A stretch of 64,000 nt of DNA from Sphingomonas echinoides. Lineage in GTDB: Bacteria > Pseudomonadota > Alphaproteobacteria > Sphingomonadales > Sphingomonadaceae. A program made the position numbers and the translations under genes. This document shows, in pieces, positions 9,160 to 16,854 of the stretch. Location of the stretch: positions 1-64,000 of the forward strand of contig NZ_JAPYKK010000005.1 in assembly GCF_029623395.1 (NCBI RefSeq), read 5' to 3'. The notes beneath the pieces were generated by a model, which saw only the letters and a program-made list of their open reading frames with translations, was not told the DNA's origin and made no database searches. How positions within the stretch are numbered: position 1 is the stretch's first letter; each line of letters opens with the position of its first letter.

Positions 9160-10136
9160 GCCGACAGCTCCATCGGGTTGCCACGCAATTCGGGCGGGAT
9201 CGTGGCGTCGAACCATTCCTTGACCGGCGCAAGCGCGGGATGCGCAAGATCGCGATCGAGATACGCCCACACCCGCGGACACAGAGCGGCGTAGCGCGGC
9301 TTGCCGTCGCGCTGCCACAGCCGCGTGAAGATTCCGACGATCTTGGCGTTCCGCTGCGCGCCGAGCACGGCATAAGCGGTATCGAAATCCTCGCCAGCGT
9401 CGGTCGCGGCGCGGTAATGCGCGAGCATCTCGGTCTCGACCGTTTCCGCGACATCGCGGCGAGCATCCTGCAGCAGCGACACGAGATCATAGGCCGGATG
9501 CCCCGCCAGCGCGTCCTGGAAATCGAGCAGGCCGAGCGCATCGCCGTCGCCCAGCAGCATCAGATTCTCGGCATGATAATCGCGCAGCACCGTCACCATC
9601 GTGCCGTGGAGCGTCGTGCCCAGCACCGCATCCCACGCCAGGTCATACGCCGCCTGGTCGGGCGTGACGCCGATCGCGGGGCAATACCATTCGGTCATCA
9701 GGTTCGCCTCGCGGTGGAGCACCGCCAGATCGTAGCGCGGCACGGGGGCTGCTTCCTCGCGCTGCAACCGGACCAGCGTATCGATCGCCGAGCGGTACAG
9801 CCCCGCTTCGCGCGCGGGGTCCGCATCGATCGTTTCGCGCATCCGTACGTCCCCGAAATCCTCGAGCAGCACCAGCCCCGTCGCCAGATCGGTCGCATGG
9901 ATCGCGGGCGCGGCAAACCCCCGTTCGATCAGCCAGCGCGCTATGTCGATGAACGGCTGCGGATCTTCCTCGGGCGGCGGCGCATCCATCAGGATCGCGC
10001 TGCGATCCCCCGCGCGCACACGAAAATATCGCCGGAACGACGCATCGCCCGCAACCGGATCGATCGTCGCGTCGGACCAGCCGTGCGCCGCGAGGAATGC
10101 CGCGGCGGCGGCGGGTGGGGTCATATCTGCTGCCAT
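9156..10136 (-). CDS. amgK: N-acetylmuramate/N-acetylglucosamine kinase AmgK
   Basis: Aminoglycoside-phosphotransferase-fold sugar kinase that phosphorylates the anomeric position of MurNAc and GlcNAc during cell-wall recycling; MurU acts next. The catalytic loop LRDYHAENLM and the metal-binding LLDFQDAL are visible around residues 185-215. I choose ATG 10136 because GGAGAGAG precedes it closely, giving 326 residues. A second ATG at 10124 overlaps the tsaE stop as ATGA and is the alternative. It overlaps tsaE upstream and murU downstream. Confidence 0.88.
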   Translation of the reverse strand: MAADMTPPAAAAAFLAAHGWSDATIDPVAGDASFRRYFRVRAGDRSAILMDAPPPEEDPQPFIDIARWLIERGFAAPAIHATDLATGLVLLEDFGDVRMRETIDADPAREAGLYRSAIDTLVRLQREEAAPVPRYDLAVLHREANLMTEWYCPAIGVTPDQAAYDLAWDAVLGTTLHGTMVTVLRDYHAENLMLLGDGDALGLLDFQDALAGHPAYDLVSLLQDARRDVAETVETEMLAHYRAATDAGEDFDTAYAVLGAQRNAKIVGIFTRLWQRDGKPRYAALCPRVWAYLDRDLAHPALAPVKEWFDATIPPELRGNPMELSA

Positions 10137-10561
10137 CGCTCTCTCCAGCCCGGCGGGACGGCGGCTGTCAAGCGACGCTGCCCGTCTTCTTCGATCGCCA
10201 GCGTCAGCATCAGCGCATCGGGCCAGTAACCGGGCGCGCGTTCGGGCCATTCGATCAGCAGCAGCGAATCGCTTTCGGCTTCGTCCAGACCCAGTTCGGC
10301 AATCTCGTCCGCGTCGTCGATCCGGTAGAGATCGACGTGCAACACCGGAAAGCGCACCTCGGGCGGCGCATAGGGCTGGACGATCGCGAAGCTCGGCGAC
10401 GGTGCTTCGCCCACCAGCCCAAGCGCCGCGAGCAACCCGCGCGCAATGCTCGTCTTGCCCGCGCCGAGCGGCCCTTCCAGCGTGATGACATCGCCGGGTC
10501 GGGCAAGGCCCGCCAGCCGCGCGCCCAGCGCCTCGGTCGCGGCGGGATCGGCAAGGATCAT
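10121..10561 (-). CDS. tsaE: tRNA threonylcarbamoyladenosine biosynthesis ATPase TsaE
   Basis: P-loop ATPase that supports TsaB/TsaD in t6A37 modification of tRNAs reading ANN codons. Walker A GPLGAGKTS lies at residues 30-38, the Thr/Ser switch segment PSPSFAIVQPY follows, and HVDLYRIDDADE is the conserved second half. Length (146 residues) is typical. The start lies one base after the ccdB stop, and its end overlaps amgK, so it is coupled to both. Confidence 0.94.
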   Translation of the reverse strand: MILADPAATEALGARLAGLARPGDVITLEGPLGAGKTSIARGLLAALGLVGEAPSPSFAIVQPYAPPEVRFPVLHVDLYRIDDADEIAELGLDEAESDSLLLIEWPERAPGYWPDALMLTLAIEEDGQRRLTAAVPPGWRERWQQI

Positions 10562-10562
10562 C

Positions 10563-10862
10563 TCAATATCCCGTCAGCAGCATGTCGAGCGCGTTCATGA
10601 TCGCATCCTGTTGATCCGCAAGCGACGTGACGTGCTCGCCAAGATGGCGCGTCTCGATCGCCGATGCATATTGCGTGAGCATGACGACGGCATTCCCCTC
10701 GACCTGGAACACCGGATTGAGACGTGCCGCGTAGTGCGGGAAACTGTCCCGCAGGAACAGCGGCGCCGTCAGCCGGGTATTGAGGCCGGAGAGAGAGTCC
10801 GTCTGGCAATCGAGCAGATAGCCCTGCCCCGGCGCGCCGCGATACACATCGAACCGCGCCAT
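10563..10862 (-). CDS. ccdB: CcdB-family gyrase-poison toxin
   Basis: 99-residue protein that aligns along its whole length with the F-plasmid CcdB fold as I recall it: N-terminal MARFDVYRG, a mid-protein PLFLRDSFPHYAARLNPVF block and a C-terminal helix. The family inhibits DNA gyrase by trapping the cleaved complex. In F CcdB the last three residues, Trp-Gly-Ile, are needed for poisoning; here they are Thr-Gly-Tyr, so activity may differ. The start overlaps the ccdA stop as ATGA. The toxin stop lies one base before tsaE, tying the pair into the larger operon. Confidence 0.88.
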   Translation of the reverse strand: MARFDVYRGAPGQGYLLDCQTDSLSGLNTRLTAPLFLRDSFPHYAARLNPVFQVEGNAVVMLTQYASAIETRHLGEHVTSLADQQDAIMNALDMLLTGY

Positions 10863-11110
10863 CAAAACGGACGATATTTGGCAAGCGGCAACCCGTGTTC
10901 GGCAACGTAGGCGTTGGATGCCTCCAGCGCCGCGCGATTGTCCTCCTGCCACCGGCGCTTCCGCTCGGCACTGACCGCGTCGCTCAAGCCCTGTTCGCAA
11001 GCGCGCGATACGTTGATGCCGAGTTCCTTCGCCGACGCGACGAGCTGCTCGTCCAGCGTCACATTGGTCGGCCGACGAAATGCGGTCCGATCCTCCCGAA
11101 CACGTCCCAT
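10862..11110 (-). CDS. ccdA: CcdA-family antitoxin
   Basis: 82-residue antitoxin. The N-terminal part (RRPTNVTLDEQLVASAKELG) is a ribbon-helix-helix DNA-binding domain, and the charged C-terminal half ending LPLAKYRPF is the toxin-binding tail typical of CcdA. I start at ATG 11110, which has GGGAGG just upstream; the open frame continues to 11161 without a better site. Antitoxin before toxin with an ATGA overlap is the standard layout. CcdA usually represses its own promoter, which would lie in the 52-base gap after divL; I see no distinct operator there. Confidence 0.9.
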   Translation of the reverse strand: MGRVREDRTAFRRPTNVTLDEQLVASAKELGINVSRACEQGLSDAVSAERKRRWQEDNRAALEASNAYVAEHGLPLAKYRPF

Positions 11111-11162
11111 CGCTTCCTCCCGATATGCGCAGAACCTATGCGCATAGATCTGCCGCCGCAAG

Positions 11163-13517
11163 TCAGCGTCGTGGCAGGCGCACCGTGATGACCGTCCCTC
11201 GACCAGGTTCGGACATCAGCTCGATTTCCCCGCCATGCGCCTCGACGAATTGCCGTGCAAGCGGCAGCCCCAGCCCGAGCGCCCGCTCGCCGTTGCGGGT
11301 GATCCCAGGCTGGCCGAACCGATCGAACGCGCGTTCGACCATTTGTCGGGTCATTCCGATCCCGTCGTCCGAGACGATCAGGCGGACCGCCGCCGCCGTG
11401 CCGTCGACTCGCAGCACGATCCGCCCGCCCTCGCGCGTCCCTGCGATCGCGTGACGCAACAAATGCTCGATCATCTGCTGGAGCCGGCGAGCATCGCCCA
11501 GGACGTGCCCGGTCGATGGCTGCAGGTCCGCCACGAAATCGAGTTTGCGCTTTGCCGCCAGCGGCGAAACGGACGCCGCCGCCGCCTGCGCCGTCACAAC
11601 CAGATCGACGTCGCGCTTGTCGAGCGTAACCGTGCCGCCTTCCGCCTGGGTCAGATCGAGAACTTCGTCGACGAGCATTCCCAGCCGGTCGACCGATTCG
11701 AGAATCGCCTCGACATAGCCTTCCGCGGCCTTGCTCAGCGCGCCCGCATAGCCTTCGTTGAGCATTTCCGCGAACCCGCTGATCGAGGTGAGCGGCGTCC
11801 GCAGCTCATAGCTCATCGTCGCGACGAACGCGGTCTTGACGCGATCGGCAGCCTCCAGCGCCTCGTTGCGGTCGCGCAGCGCGCGTTCGATCCGGCGGCT
11901 GTCGGAGATGTCGAGCATCGTGAACAGCCCGTTGCCGTCCGGCAGTGGCACCGCGGCAAATTCGTAATGGCGACCGTCGGCGAAGGCGACGCGTCCGGCC
12001 CGTTGCTGACGCTCCACCGTCGCGGCCCGCACGAGATCGCCGATCAAACTGGCGCGCGCGGGGTTGGCGAGCTGCTTCGCCGCAGCCTCCGCAAGCACGT
12101 CGACACGCGGGTGCGTCGCAAGGAACGCCTCCTCGAAGCCCCACAGCGTCCGAAACTTGTTGTTCCACAGTTGCAGCCGCCCATCCGCGGCGAACACCCC
12201 CAGCGCTTCGTACAGATTGTCGAACGTCGCGGTGCGGACCCGCAGCAGCGTATCGCGCGCGCTGGCGAGCTGGACCTGTTCGGTCCGATCCTCGAAGATC
12301 AACAGCAATCCGCCATCGGGCAAAGGCTGTGCAACCACGCGGAGATGGACCCCGCCCGGCAGATGCCATTCCTCCTCGATCGCGCCGTCCGCTGCGAGAA
12401 ACCATTCGCGCCGCTCGTTCTTCCATCCCGGAAAGTCGCGCACCTCGGGCAAGCGCGACGCCTCGCGCATCCGTTCCAGCACACGGTCGAACTCGGGACG
12501 ATCGGCGAGCCATTCGGGCTTCATCGCGAAGATCCGCCGAAACGGCTGGTTGCAGAACACCAGCGCCCGATCGGGCCCGAACTGCACCACTGCCGCCGAG
12601 ACGCGATCGAGCATCGCGCGTTGCGCATCGTCGAACCGCTTGAGCTGCGCGCGCGCCTGCTCGAGATCCTCGATATCGATCGCGAACCCTGCGACTCCGC
12701 CCGCCGACAGCGGCGCGTCGTATACGCGCAGCATCCGCCGTTCGCCGCGGATCGTCGCGGGCAGCGTCTGTGTCTGGATCGCCTTCGCGTCGCGCGCCAT
12801 CACCGCGCTCGCCAGCGGGCCACCGACGCCGGACCCCTCGACCAGTTCCAGCCCGCGCTCGACGACGTCCTGCGGCGAAGCCCCTTCGACCGCATCGACA
12901 TAATGCGAGTTGACCATTGCCAACCGAAGATCCGCACCGCGGTACCACATCGGCATTGGCGCCGCCTGGATGATGCCGCTCAATTCATCATAGTGCGTCG
13001 TCGCTTCGTCGACCGCCGCGCGCAGTTGCGCGATCTCGGCTTCGCTGTCGGTTGCGTCGAACACCCACACGATCACTCCGCCCGGAACGCGCACGTCGCG
13101 CGCCGCGCGGCTGCCGCGGATCATCAGCGCCCGCGACGATCCCATCGCCCGCACCGCAAGCGAGAACGCTCGACCCGATTTCTGCGCGGCGGTGACTTCC
13201 GCGGCCAGCGCGGTGAAATCCTCGGGCGACAACCCTGCGTCGGGGACCGCGAGGTCGTTGAGATAGCGCGGCGGCGTGGCCAGGCCGAACCAGTCGGCGA
13301 GACGTTCGGAACAATCGACTCGGCCATCCGCCCGGACGATCATCGCCAAGGCCGGTGCAGATGCGAGCGTTGCGGACAGGCGCGCATTCTCCGCAAACGT
13401 CGCGGAAGCCTCACGCCGTGCGCGCAGGCCGCCGTACAGGATCACCGAAGCGCCCGTCAGCAGAACCGCCAACCCTACCCCGCTCAGCAGCAGCGAACTC
13501 TGCACCAGACCGATCAT
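11163..13517 (-). CDS. divL: DivL-like PAS sensor pseudokinase (Tyr in place of catalytic His)
   Basis: 784-residue membrane-anchored sensor with one N-terminal membrane helix (about residues 7-29), a run of PAS-like domains (roughly 45-165, 175-290, 295-415, 420-545), a DHp domain and a C-terminal ATPase domain. The H-box reads ATMSYELRTPL: the phospho-acceptor histidine is replaced by Tyr570 (codon TAT at 11808-11810), the hallmark of Caulobacter DivL, which steers CckA and reads DivK. The N-box Asn also looks lost (LLRHAIAGT), while DDGIGM and GLGLPLA are kept. An AAGGG ribosome site precedes ATG 13517. Order ahcY-divL-tsaE-amgK-murU-addB supports the name. Confidence 0.88.
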   Translation of the reverse strand: MIGLVQSSLLLSGVGLAVLLTGASVILYGGLRARREASATFAENARLSATLASAPALAMIVRADGRVDCSERLADWFGLATPPRYLNDLAVPDAGLSPEDFTALAAEVTAAQKSGRAFSLAVRAMGSSRALMIRGSRAARDVRVPGGVIVWVFDATDSEAEIAQLRAAVDEATTHYDELSGIIQAAPMPMWYRGADLRLAMVNSHYVDAVEGASPQDVVERGLELVEGSGVGGPLASAVMARDAKAIQTQTLPATIRGERRMLRVYDAPLSAGGVAGFAIDIEDLEQARAQLKRFDDAQRAMLDRVSAAVVQFGPDRALVFCNQPFRRIFAMKPEWLADRPEFDRVLERMREASRLPEVRDFPGWKNERREWFLAADGAIEEEWHLPGGVHLRVVAQPLPDGGLLLIFEDRTEQVQLASARDTLLRVRTATFDNLYEALGVFAADGRLQLWNNKFRTLWGFEEAFLATHPRVDVLAEAAAKQLANPARASLIGDLVRAATVERQQRAGRVAFADGRHYEFAAVPLPDGNGLFTMLDISDSRRIERALRDRNEALEAADRVKTAFVATMSYELRTPLTSISGFAEMLNEGYAGALSKAAEGYVEAILESVDRLGMLVDEVLDLTQAEGGTVTLDKRDVDLVVTAQAAAASVSPLAAKRKLDFVADLQPSTGHVLGDARRLQQMIEHLLRHAIAGTREGGRIVLRVDGTAAAVRLIVSDDGIGMTRQMVERAFDRFGQPGITRNGERALGLGLPLARQFVEAHGGEIELMSEPGRGTVITVRLPRR

Positions 13518-13627
13518 TCCAACCCTTTGCGACGGCGCATCGTCCGTACCCCCGCTCCCCGCAGCGCTACCACTGGTACCACCACGTTGACAGAGCGTGC
13601 GACCGATCCATCGCAGAGATCAACAAA

Positions 13628-13657
13628 AAAGGCGGCGAGCCAATGCTCGCCGCCTTT
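13628..13657 (-). terminator. Rho-independent terminator of ahcY
   Basis: A perfect 10-bp stem GGCGGCGAGC / GCTCGCCGCC with a CAAT loop on the plus strand. Read on the minus strand it is followed by TTTTTTGTTG, directly after the ahcY stop at 13684. Confidence 0.88.
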
Positions 13658-13683
13658 CCTGCACACCGTTTGTCGCAGTGAAA

Positions 13684-15099
13684 TCAGTAGCGGTAGTGAT
13701 CCGGCTTGAACGGACCCTCGACCGGCACGCCGATGTAATCGGCCTGCTTCTTGGTCAGCTGGGTCATCTTCACGCCAAGCTTCTCGAGGTGAAGCGCCGC
13801 GACCTTCTCGTCGAGGTGCTTCGGCAGGACGTAGACGTCGTTCTTGTACTGCTCGGGGTTGGTGAACAGTTCGATCTGCGCCAGCGTCTGGTTGGTGAAG
13901 CTTGCCGACATCACGAACGACGGATGGCCGGTCGCGTTGCCGAGGTTCACCAGACGGCCCTTGGACAGGATGATGATCTGCTTGCCGTCGTCGAACTCGA
14001 CGAGATCGACCTGCGGCTTCACTTCGGTCCACTTGTAGTTCGACAGCGCCGAGATCTGGATCTCGGAGTCGAAGTGGCCGATATTGCAGACGATCGCCAT
14101 GTTCTTCATGCCGCGCATGTGGTCGGCGGTGATGACGTCGGCGTTGCCGGTCGCGGTCACGAAGATGTCGGCGCGGGTGACGGCCTCTTCCATCGTCACG
14201 ACCTCGAAGCCCTCCATTGCCGCCTGCAGTGCGCAGATCGGATCGACTTCGGTGACGAGCACGCGTGCGCCGCCGTTGCGGAGCGACTGGGCCGAACCCT
14301 TGCCGACGTCACCGAAGCCGGCAACCGTGGCGACCTTGCCCGCGAGCATCACGTCGGTGCCGCGACGGATTGCGTCGACCAGCGATTCCTTGCAGCCGTA
14401 CAGGTTGTCGAACTTCGACTTGGTCACGCTGTCGTTGACGTTGATCGCGGGGAACGGCAGCTCGCCCTTCTTGGCGATCGCATACAGGCGGTGAACGCCG
14501 GTCGTGGTCTCTTCCGACACGCCCTTGATGTTCTTGACGGTCTCGGTGAGGTAGCCGGGCTTCTTCGCGATGAACGCCTTGACGGCGCGCTGCATCTCGA
14601 CTTCTTCCTCATTCTCGGGCTCGCCGAACGAATGGCCGGCTTCGAGTTTGGCGCCCCACAAAGCGAACATCGTCGCGTCGCCGCCGTCGTCGAGGATCAT
14701 GTTGCAGGTCTGGCCGTCGCCATTGTCCCAGTCGAAGATGTTGCCGACATAGTCCCAATAGTCCGCAAGGCTCTCGCCCTTGATCGCGAACACCGGCACG
14801 CCCGACGCTGCGATCGCGGCAGCGGCATGGTCCTGCGTCGAATAGATGTTGCACGTCGCCCAGCGGACGTCGGCACCGAGCGCGGTCAGCGTCTCGATGA
14901 GAACCGCGGTCTGGATCGTCATGTGGAGCGAACCGGTGATGCGCGCGCCCTTGAGCGGCTTGGTTGTGCCGAATTCCTCGCGCAGCGCCATCAGGCCGGG
15001 CATCTCGGTCTCGGCGATGTTGATTTCCGCGCGGCCGAAATCGGCGAGGGTAATGTCTGCGACGACATAGTCGGTCGGCTTGTCGAGAACGGTGGCCAC
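13684..15099 (-). CDS. ahcY: S-adenosyl-L-homocysteine hydrolase AhcY
   Basis: Splits S-adenosylhomocysteine into adenosine and homocysteine, clearing the inhibitor made by all SAM-dependent methylations. NAD-binding loop [15 protein letters not shown], substrate-domain [18 protein letters not shown] and the C-terminal KPDHYRY (Lys and Tyr reach the neighbouring subunit) are visible in 471 residues, the length of the bacterial form with its extra insert. Translation starts at GTG 15099 after GGAGAAG. A perfect palindrome lies about 60 bases upstream of the start, and a strong terminator follows, so it is probably transcribed alone. Confidence 0.97.
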   Translation of the reverse strand: MATVLDKPTDYVVADITLADFGRAEINIAETEMPGLMALREEFGTTKPLKGARITGSLHMTIQTAVLIETLTALGADVRWATCNIYSTQDHAAAAIAASGVPVFAIKGESLADYWDYVGNIFDWDNGDGQTCNMILDDGGDATMFALWGAKLEAGHSFGEPENEEEVEMQRAVKAFIAKKPGYLTETVKNIKGVSEETTTGVHRLYAIAKKGELPFPAINVNDSVTKSKFDNLYGCKESLVDAIRRGTDVMLAGKVATVAGFGDVGKGSAQSLRNGGARVLVTEVDPICALQAAMEGFEVVTMEEAVTRADIFVTATGNADVITADHMRGMKNMAIVCNIGHFDSEIQISALSNYKWTEVKPQVDLVEFDDGKQIIILSKGRLVNLGNATGHPSFVMSASFTNQTLAQIELFTNPEQYKNDVYVLPKHLDEKVAALHLEKLGVKMTQLTKKQADYIGVPVEGPFKPDHYRY

Positions 15100-15157
15100 G
15101 GGGCTTCTCCGGAAAAGTTGATGCCGCGCCTTTAGTCGCGAATGCCGCCCGGATCAA

Positions 15158-15177
15158 ATATAAAGATGTCTTTATAT
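15158..15177. promoter_or_regulatory. Palindromic operator upstream of ahcY
   Basis: ATATAAAGATGTCTTTATAT: perfect 9-bp arms (15158-15166 and 15169-15177) around a 2-base centre, AT-rich in a GC-rich genome and 59 bases upstream of the ahcY GTG. The position suits a repressor site over or near the promoter. SAH/SAM-responsive ArsR-family regulators (SahR type) control ahcY in several proteobacteria; assigning this site to such a factor is inference. Confidence 0.7.
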
Positions 15178-15241
15178 GACGGTCCGTCAGCGGACATCCG
15201 TGGCATCCGGCAAGCGTCCATTCGTAATCGGATGCGACCCG

Positions 15242-15805
15242 TCATGCATTCCCGGCACCACTCACCAGCAATCGCGAATCGATCCCCGCGGCGCTGAATG
15301 CACTCTCCCAACGAAGATCGGCGTCTGTGTCATATAGAAGCTCGAGATCGGCAGGCGTGCTGAACCAGCCGTGCCGCGTCATCTCCGAATCCACTTGCCC
15401 CGGCCCCCATCCAGCGTAGCCGAGCGCGACGATCCAGCGTGACGGCCCGGTCCCCGTGGCGATCGCGCGGAGCACGTCGGTCGTGCCGGACAACGCCCAG
15501 CGGTTCGCGACGCTGACCGTATCCTGGCCGCCCCAATCCTGGCTGTGCACCACGAAGCCGCGCTGCGGCTCGACTGGACCACCAATGTGCACCGGCGCAT
15601 CGGGCGCCACGCCGGGATCGATATCAAGCTGGGCGAGCACGGTATGCAGACCGACGCCCGGAATCGTGTCGCCGATGCCGATCCCAAGCGCGCCTTCCGC
15701 ATCGTGCGCGCACATCGCGATGATCGCACGGTCGAAGCGCGGATCGCCGATGCCGGGCATCGCCAGTAGGAACTGGCCGGTAAGATATGTCGTCGACTCC
15801 ATCAT
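15242..15805 (-). CDS. YqgE/AlgH family protein (UPF0301)
   Basis: 187-residue member of the YqgE/AlgH family (DUF179), a cytoplasmic protein of poorly defined biochemical role. Conserved blocks visible are the N-terminal LTGQFLLAMPGIGDPRF, the central GGPVEPQRGFVVHS and the ALGYAGWGPGQVDSE motif. The start could be either of two adjacent methionines at 15805 or 15802. It is divergent from the peroxiredoxin gene and upstream, in the same direction, of ahcY, but 142 bases with the ahcY operator separate them. Confidence 0.9.
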   Translation of the reverse strand: MMESTTYLTGQFLLAMPGIGDPRFDRAIIAMCAHDAEGALGIGIGDTIPGVGLHTVLAQLDIDPGVAPDAPVHIGGPVEPQRGFVVHSQDWGGQDTVSVANRWALSGTTDVLRAIATGTGPSRWIVALGYAGWGPGQVDSEMTRHGWFSTPADLELLYDTDADLRWESAFSAAGIDSRLLVSGAGNA

Positions 15806-15926
15806 CCCGCATCATAGGCGCGCGAACCAAGCCTCGCCACGCTTGAAATTTGGCCGTGGCTGGCCGACGTAGCGCTACGCTGCTCCCCCAATTCCGTGTC
15901 GGAGCGGCGGCATCAGGAGATTCCCC

Positions 15927-16406
15927 ATGACGATCAACGTCGGCGACCGCGTCCCTACCACCATGCTCACCAAGGTCACGCCCGATGGCCCGGATCAGGT
16001 CAGCTCGGACGATTTCTTCAAGGGCCGCAAGGTCGCGCTCGTCGCGGTCCCTGGTGCTTTCACGCCGACCTGCTCGGCGCGCCACCTCCCCGGCTTCGTC
16101 GACAAGGCGGCCGACCTGAAGGCCAAGGGCATCAACGAGATCGCTTTCACCTCGGTCAACGACGCGTTCGTGATGGGCGCATGGGGCAAGGCTAGCGACG
16201 CGGGCGACATCACGATGCTGGCGGACGGCAATGCAGAGTTCGCCAAGGCAGTCGGCCTGACCTTCGACGGATCGAAGTTCGGCATGGGTGAGCGTAGCCA
16301 GCGCTATTCGATGCTCGTCAATGACGGCGTCGTCGAGCAGCTCAACGTCGAAGCCCCCGGCGAATTCAAGGTTTCGTCGGCAGAACATCTGTTGAGCGAA
16401 ATCTAA
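15927..16406 (+). CDS. Prx5-type peroxiredoxin
   Basis: Thiol peroxidase of 159 residues that reduces hydroperoxides. The active-site loop VPGAFTPTCSARHLPGF places the peroxidatic cysteine at Cys49, and it is the only cysteine in the protein. The Prx5 family usually relies on glutathione/glutaredoxin or another thiol for turnover. AGGAG lies nine bases before the ATG. The gene has its own terminator-like hairpin. It is divergent from the YqgE gene; the 121-base gap holds the palindrome CGTAGCGCTACG. Confidence 0.94.
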   Translation: MTINVGDRVPTTMLTKVTPDGPDQVSSDDFFKGRKVALVAVPGAFTPTCSARHLPGFVDKAADLKAKGINEIAFTSVNDAFVMGAWGKASDAGDITMLADGNAEFAKAVGLTFDGSKFGMGERSQRYSMLVNDGVVEQLNVEAPGEFKVSSAEHLLSEI

Positions 16407-16413
16407 CGCACGA

Positions 16414-16459
16414 CGAAACGAGTGCGGCGACGGAACCAGCCGTCGTCGCACTTCGTTTC
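16414..16459 (+). terminator. Terminator hairpin after the peroxiredoxin gene
   Basis: Long imperfect stem: GAAACGAGTGCGGCGACGG pairs with CCGTCGTCGCACTTCGTTTC around a short loop, followed by TCCTTCC. The hairpin is strong, the T-tract weak. Confidence 0.65.
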
Positions 16460-16496
16460 CTTCCCGTAACACGTCGTTATGCGAAGGGAGATCATC

Positions 16497-16769
16497 ATGA
16501 CGGATACGATCAAGCAGGCCACCGACACCGCACAGGATCTTGGCAACAAGGCTGCGAGCGAAGTGAAGAAAGTGGTCGACCCCTCGATTCTCACGCAAGC
16601 GCAGGAGGCAGTCACCGACGCCTTCAACGCGACCGTCGAAGCCGTGAAGGAACATCCGGTCGCGGCGGCGGCGATTGCAACCGGTGCGGCGGCCGCGGTG
16701 GCCGGCACGGTCTATGGCGTCAAGAAGCTCCGCGAAGGCGAAGACGTCATTCCGGCGCTCAAGAAGTAA
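16497..16769 (+). CDS. Small membrane-anchored coiled-coil protein (DUF883/ElaB-like appearance)
   Basis: 90 residues from ATG 16497, chosen over an ATG six codons upstream because AAGGGAGA sits just before it. The N-terminal half is a charged amphipathic helix (TIKQATDTAQDLGNKAASEV), then an Ala/Gly-rich membrane segment near residues 60-80 (AAAIATGAAAAVAGTVYG) and a short basic tail. This layout resembles ElaB/YqjD-type inner-membrane proteins linked to stress, or phasin-like helices. The exact family is not certain and I assign no function. Confidence 0.75.
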   Translation: MTDTIKQATDTAQDLGNKAASEVKKVVDPSILTQAQEAVTDAFNATVEAVKEHPVAAAAIATGAAAAVAGTVYGVKKLREGEDVIPALKK

Positions 16770-16777
16770 TGCGATTG

Positions 16778-16804
16778 GGCACGCGCCACCGTGGTGCGTG
16801 CCCC
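16778..16804 (+). terminator. Terminator-like hairpin
   Basis: GGGCACGC pairs with GCGTGCCC and CCAC with GTGG across one mismatch, immediately after the stop of the small membrane protein; the following CTATTCC is a weak T-tract. Confidence 0.55.
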
Positions 16805-16854
16805 TATTCCTGCCCGGTCTTGCGCGTGTAACGATACCGCATTAGCCGCTGTGC

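Noticed and set aside
15100..15241. SAH riboswitch in the ahcY leader
   Set aside because: Only a simple palindrome is evident; I could not find the multi-stem pseudoknot layout expected of an SAH aptamer. A covariance-model search would settle it.
16778..16804. Small RNA gene between the small membrane protein and amn
   Set aside because: The hairpin is explained as a terminator of the preceding gene, and only about 50 bases remain before amn.
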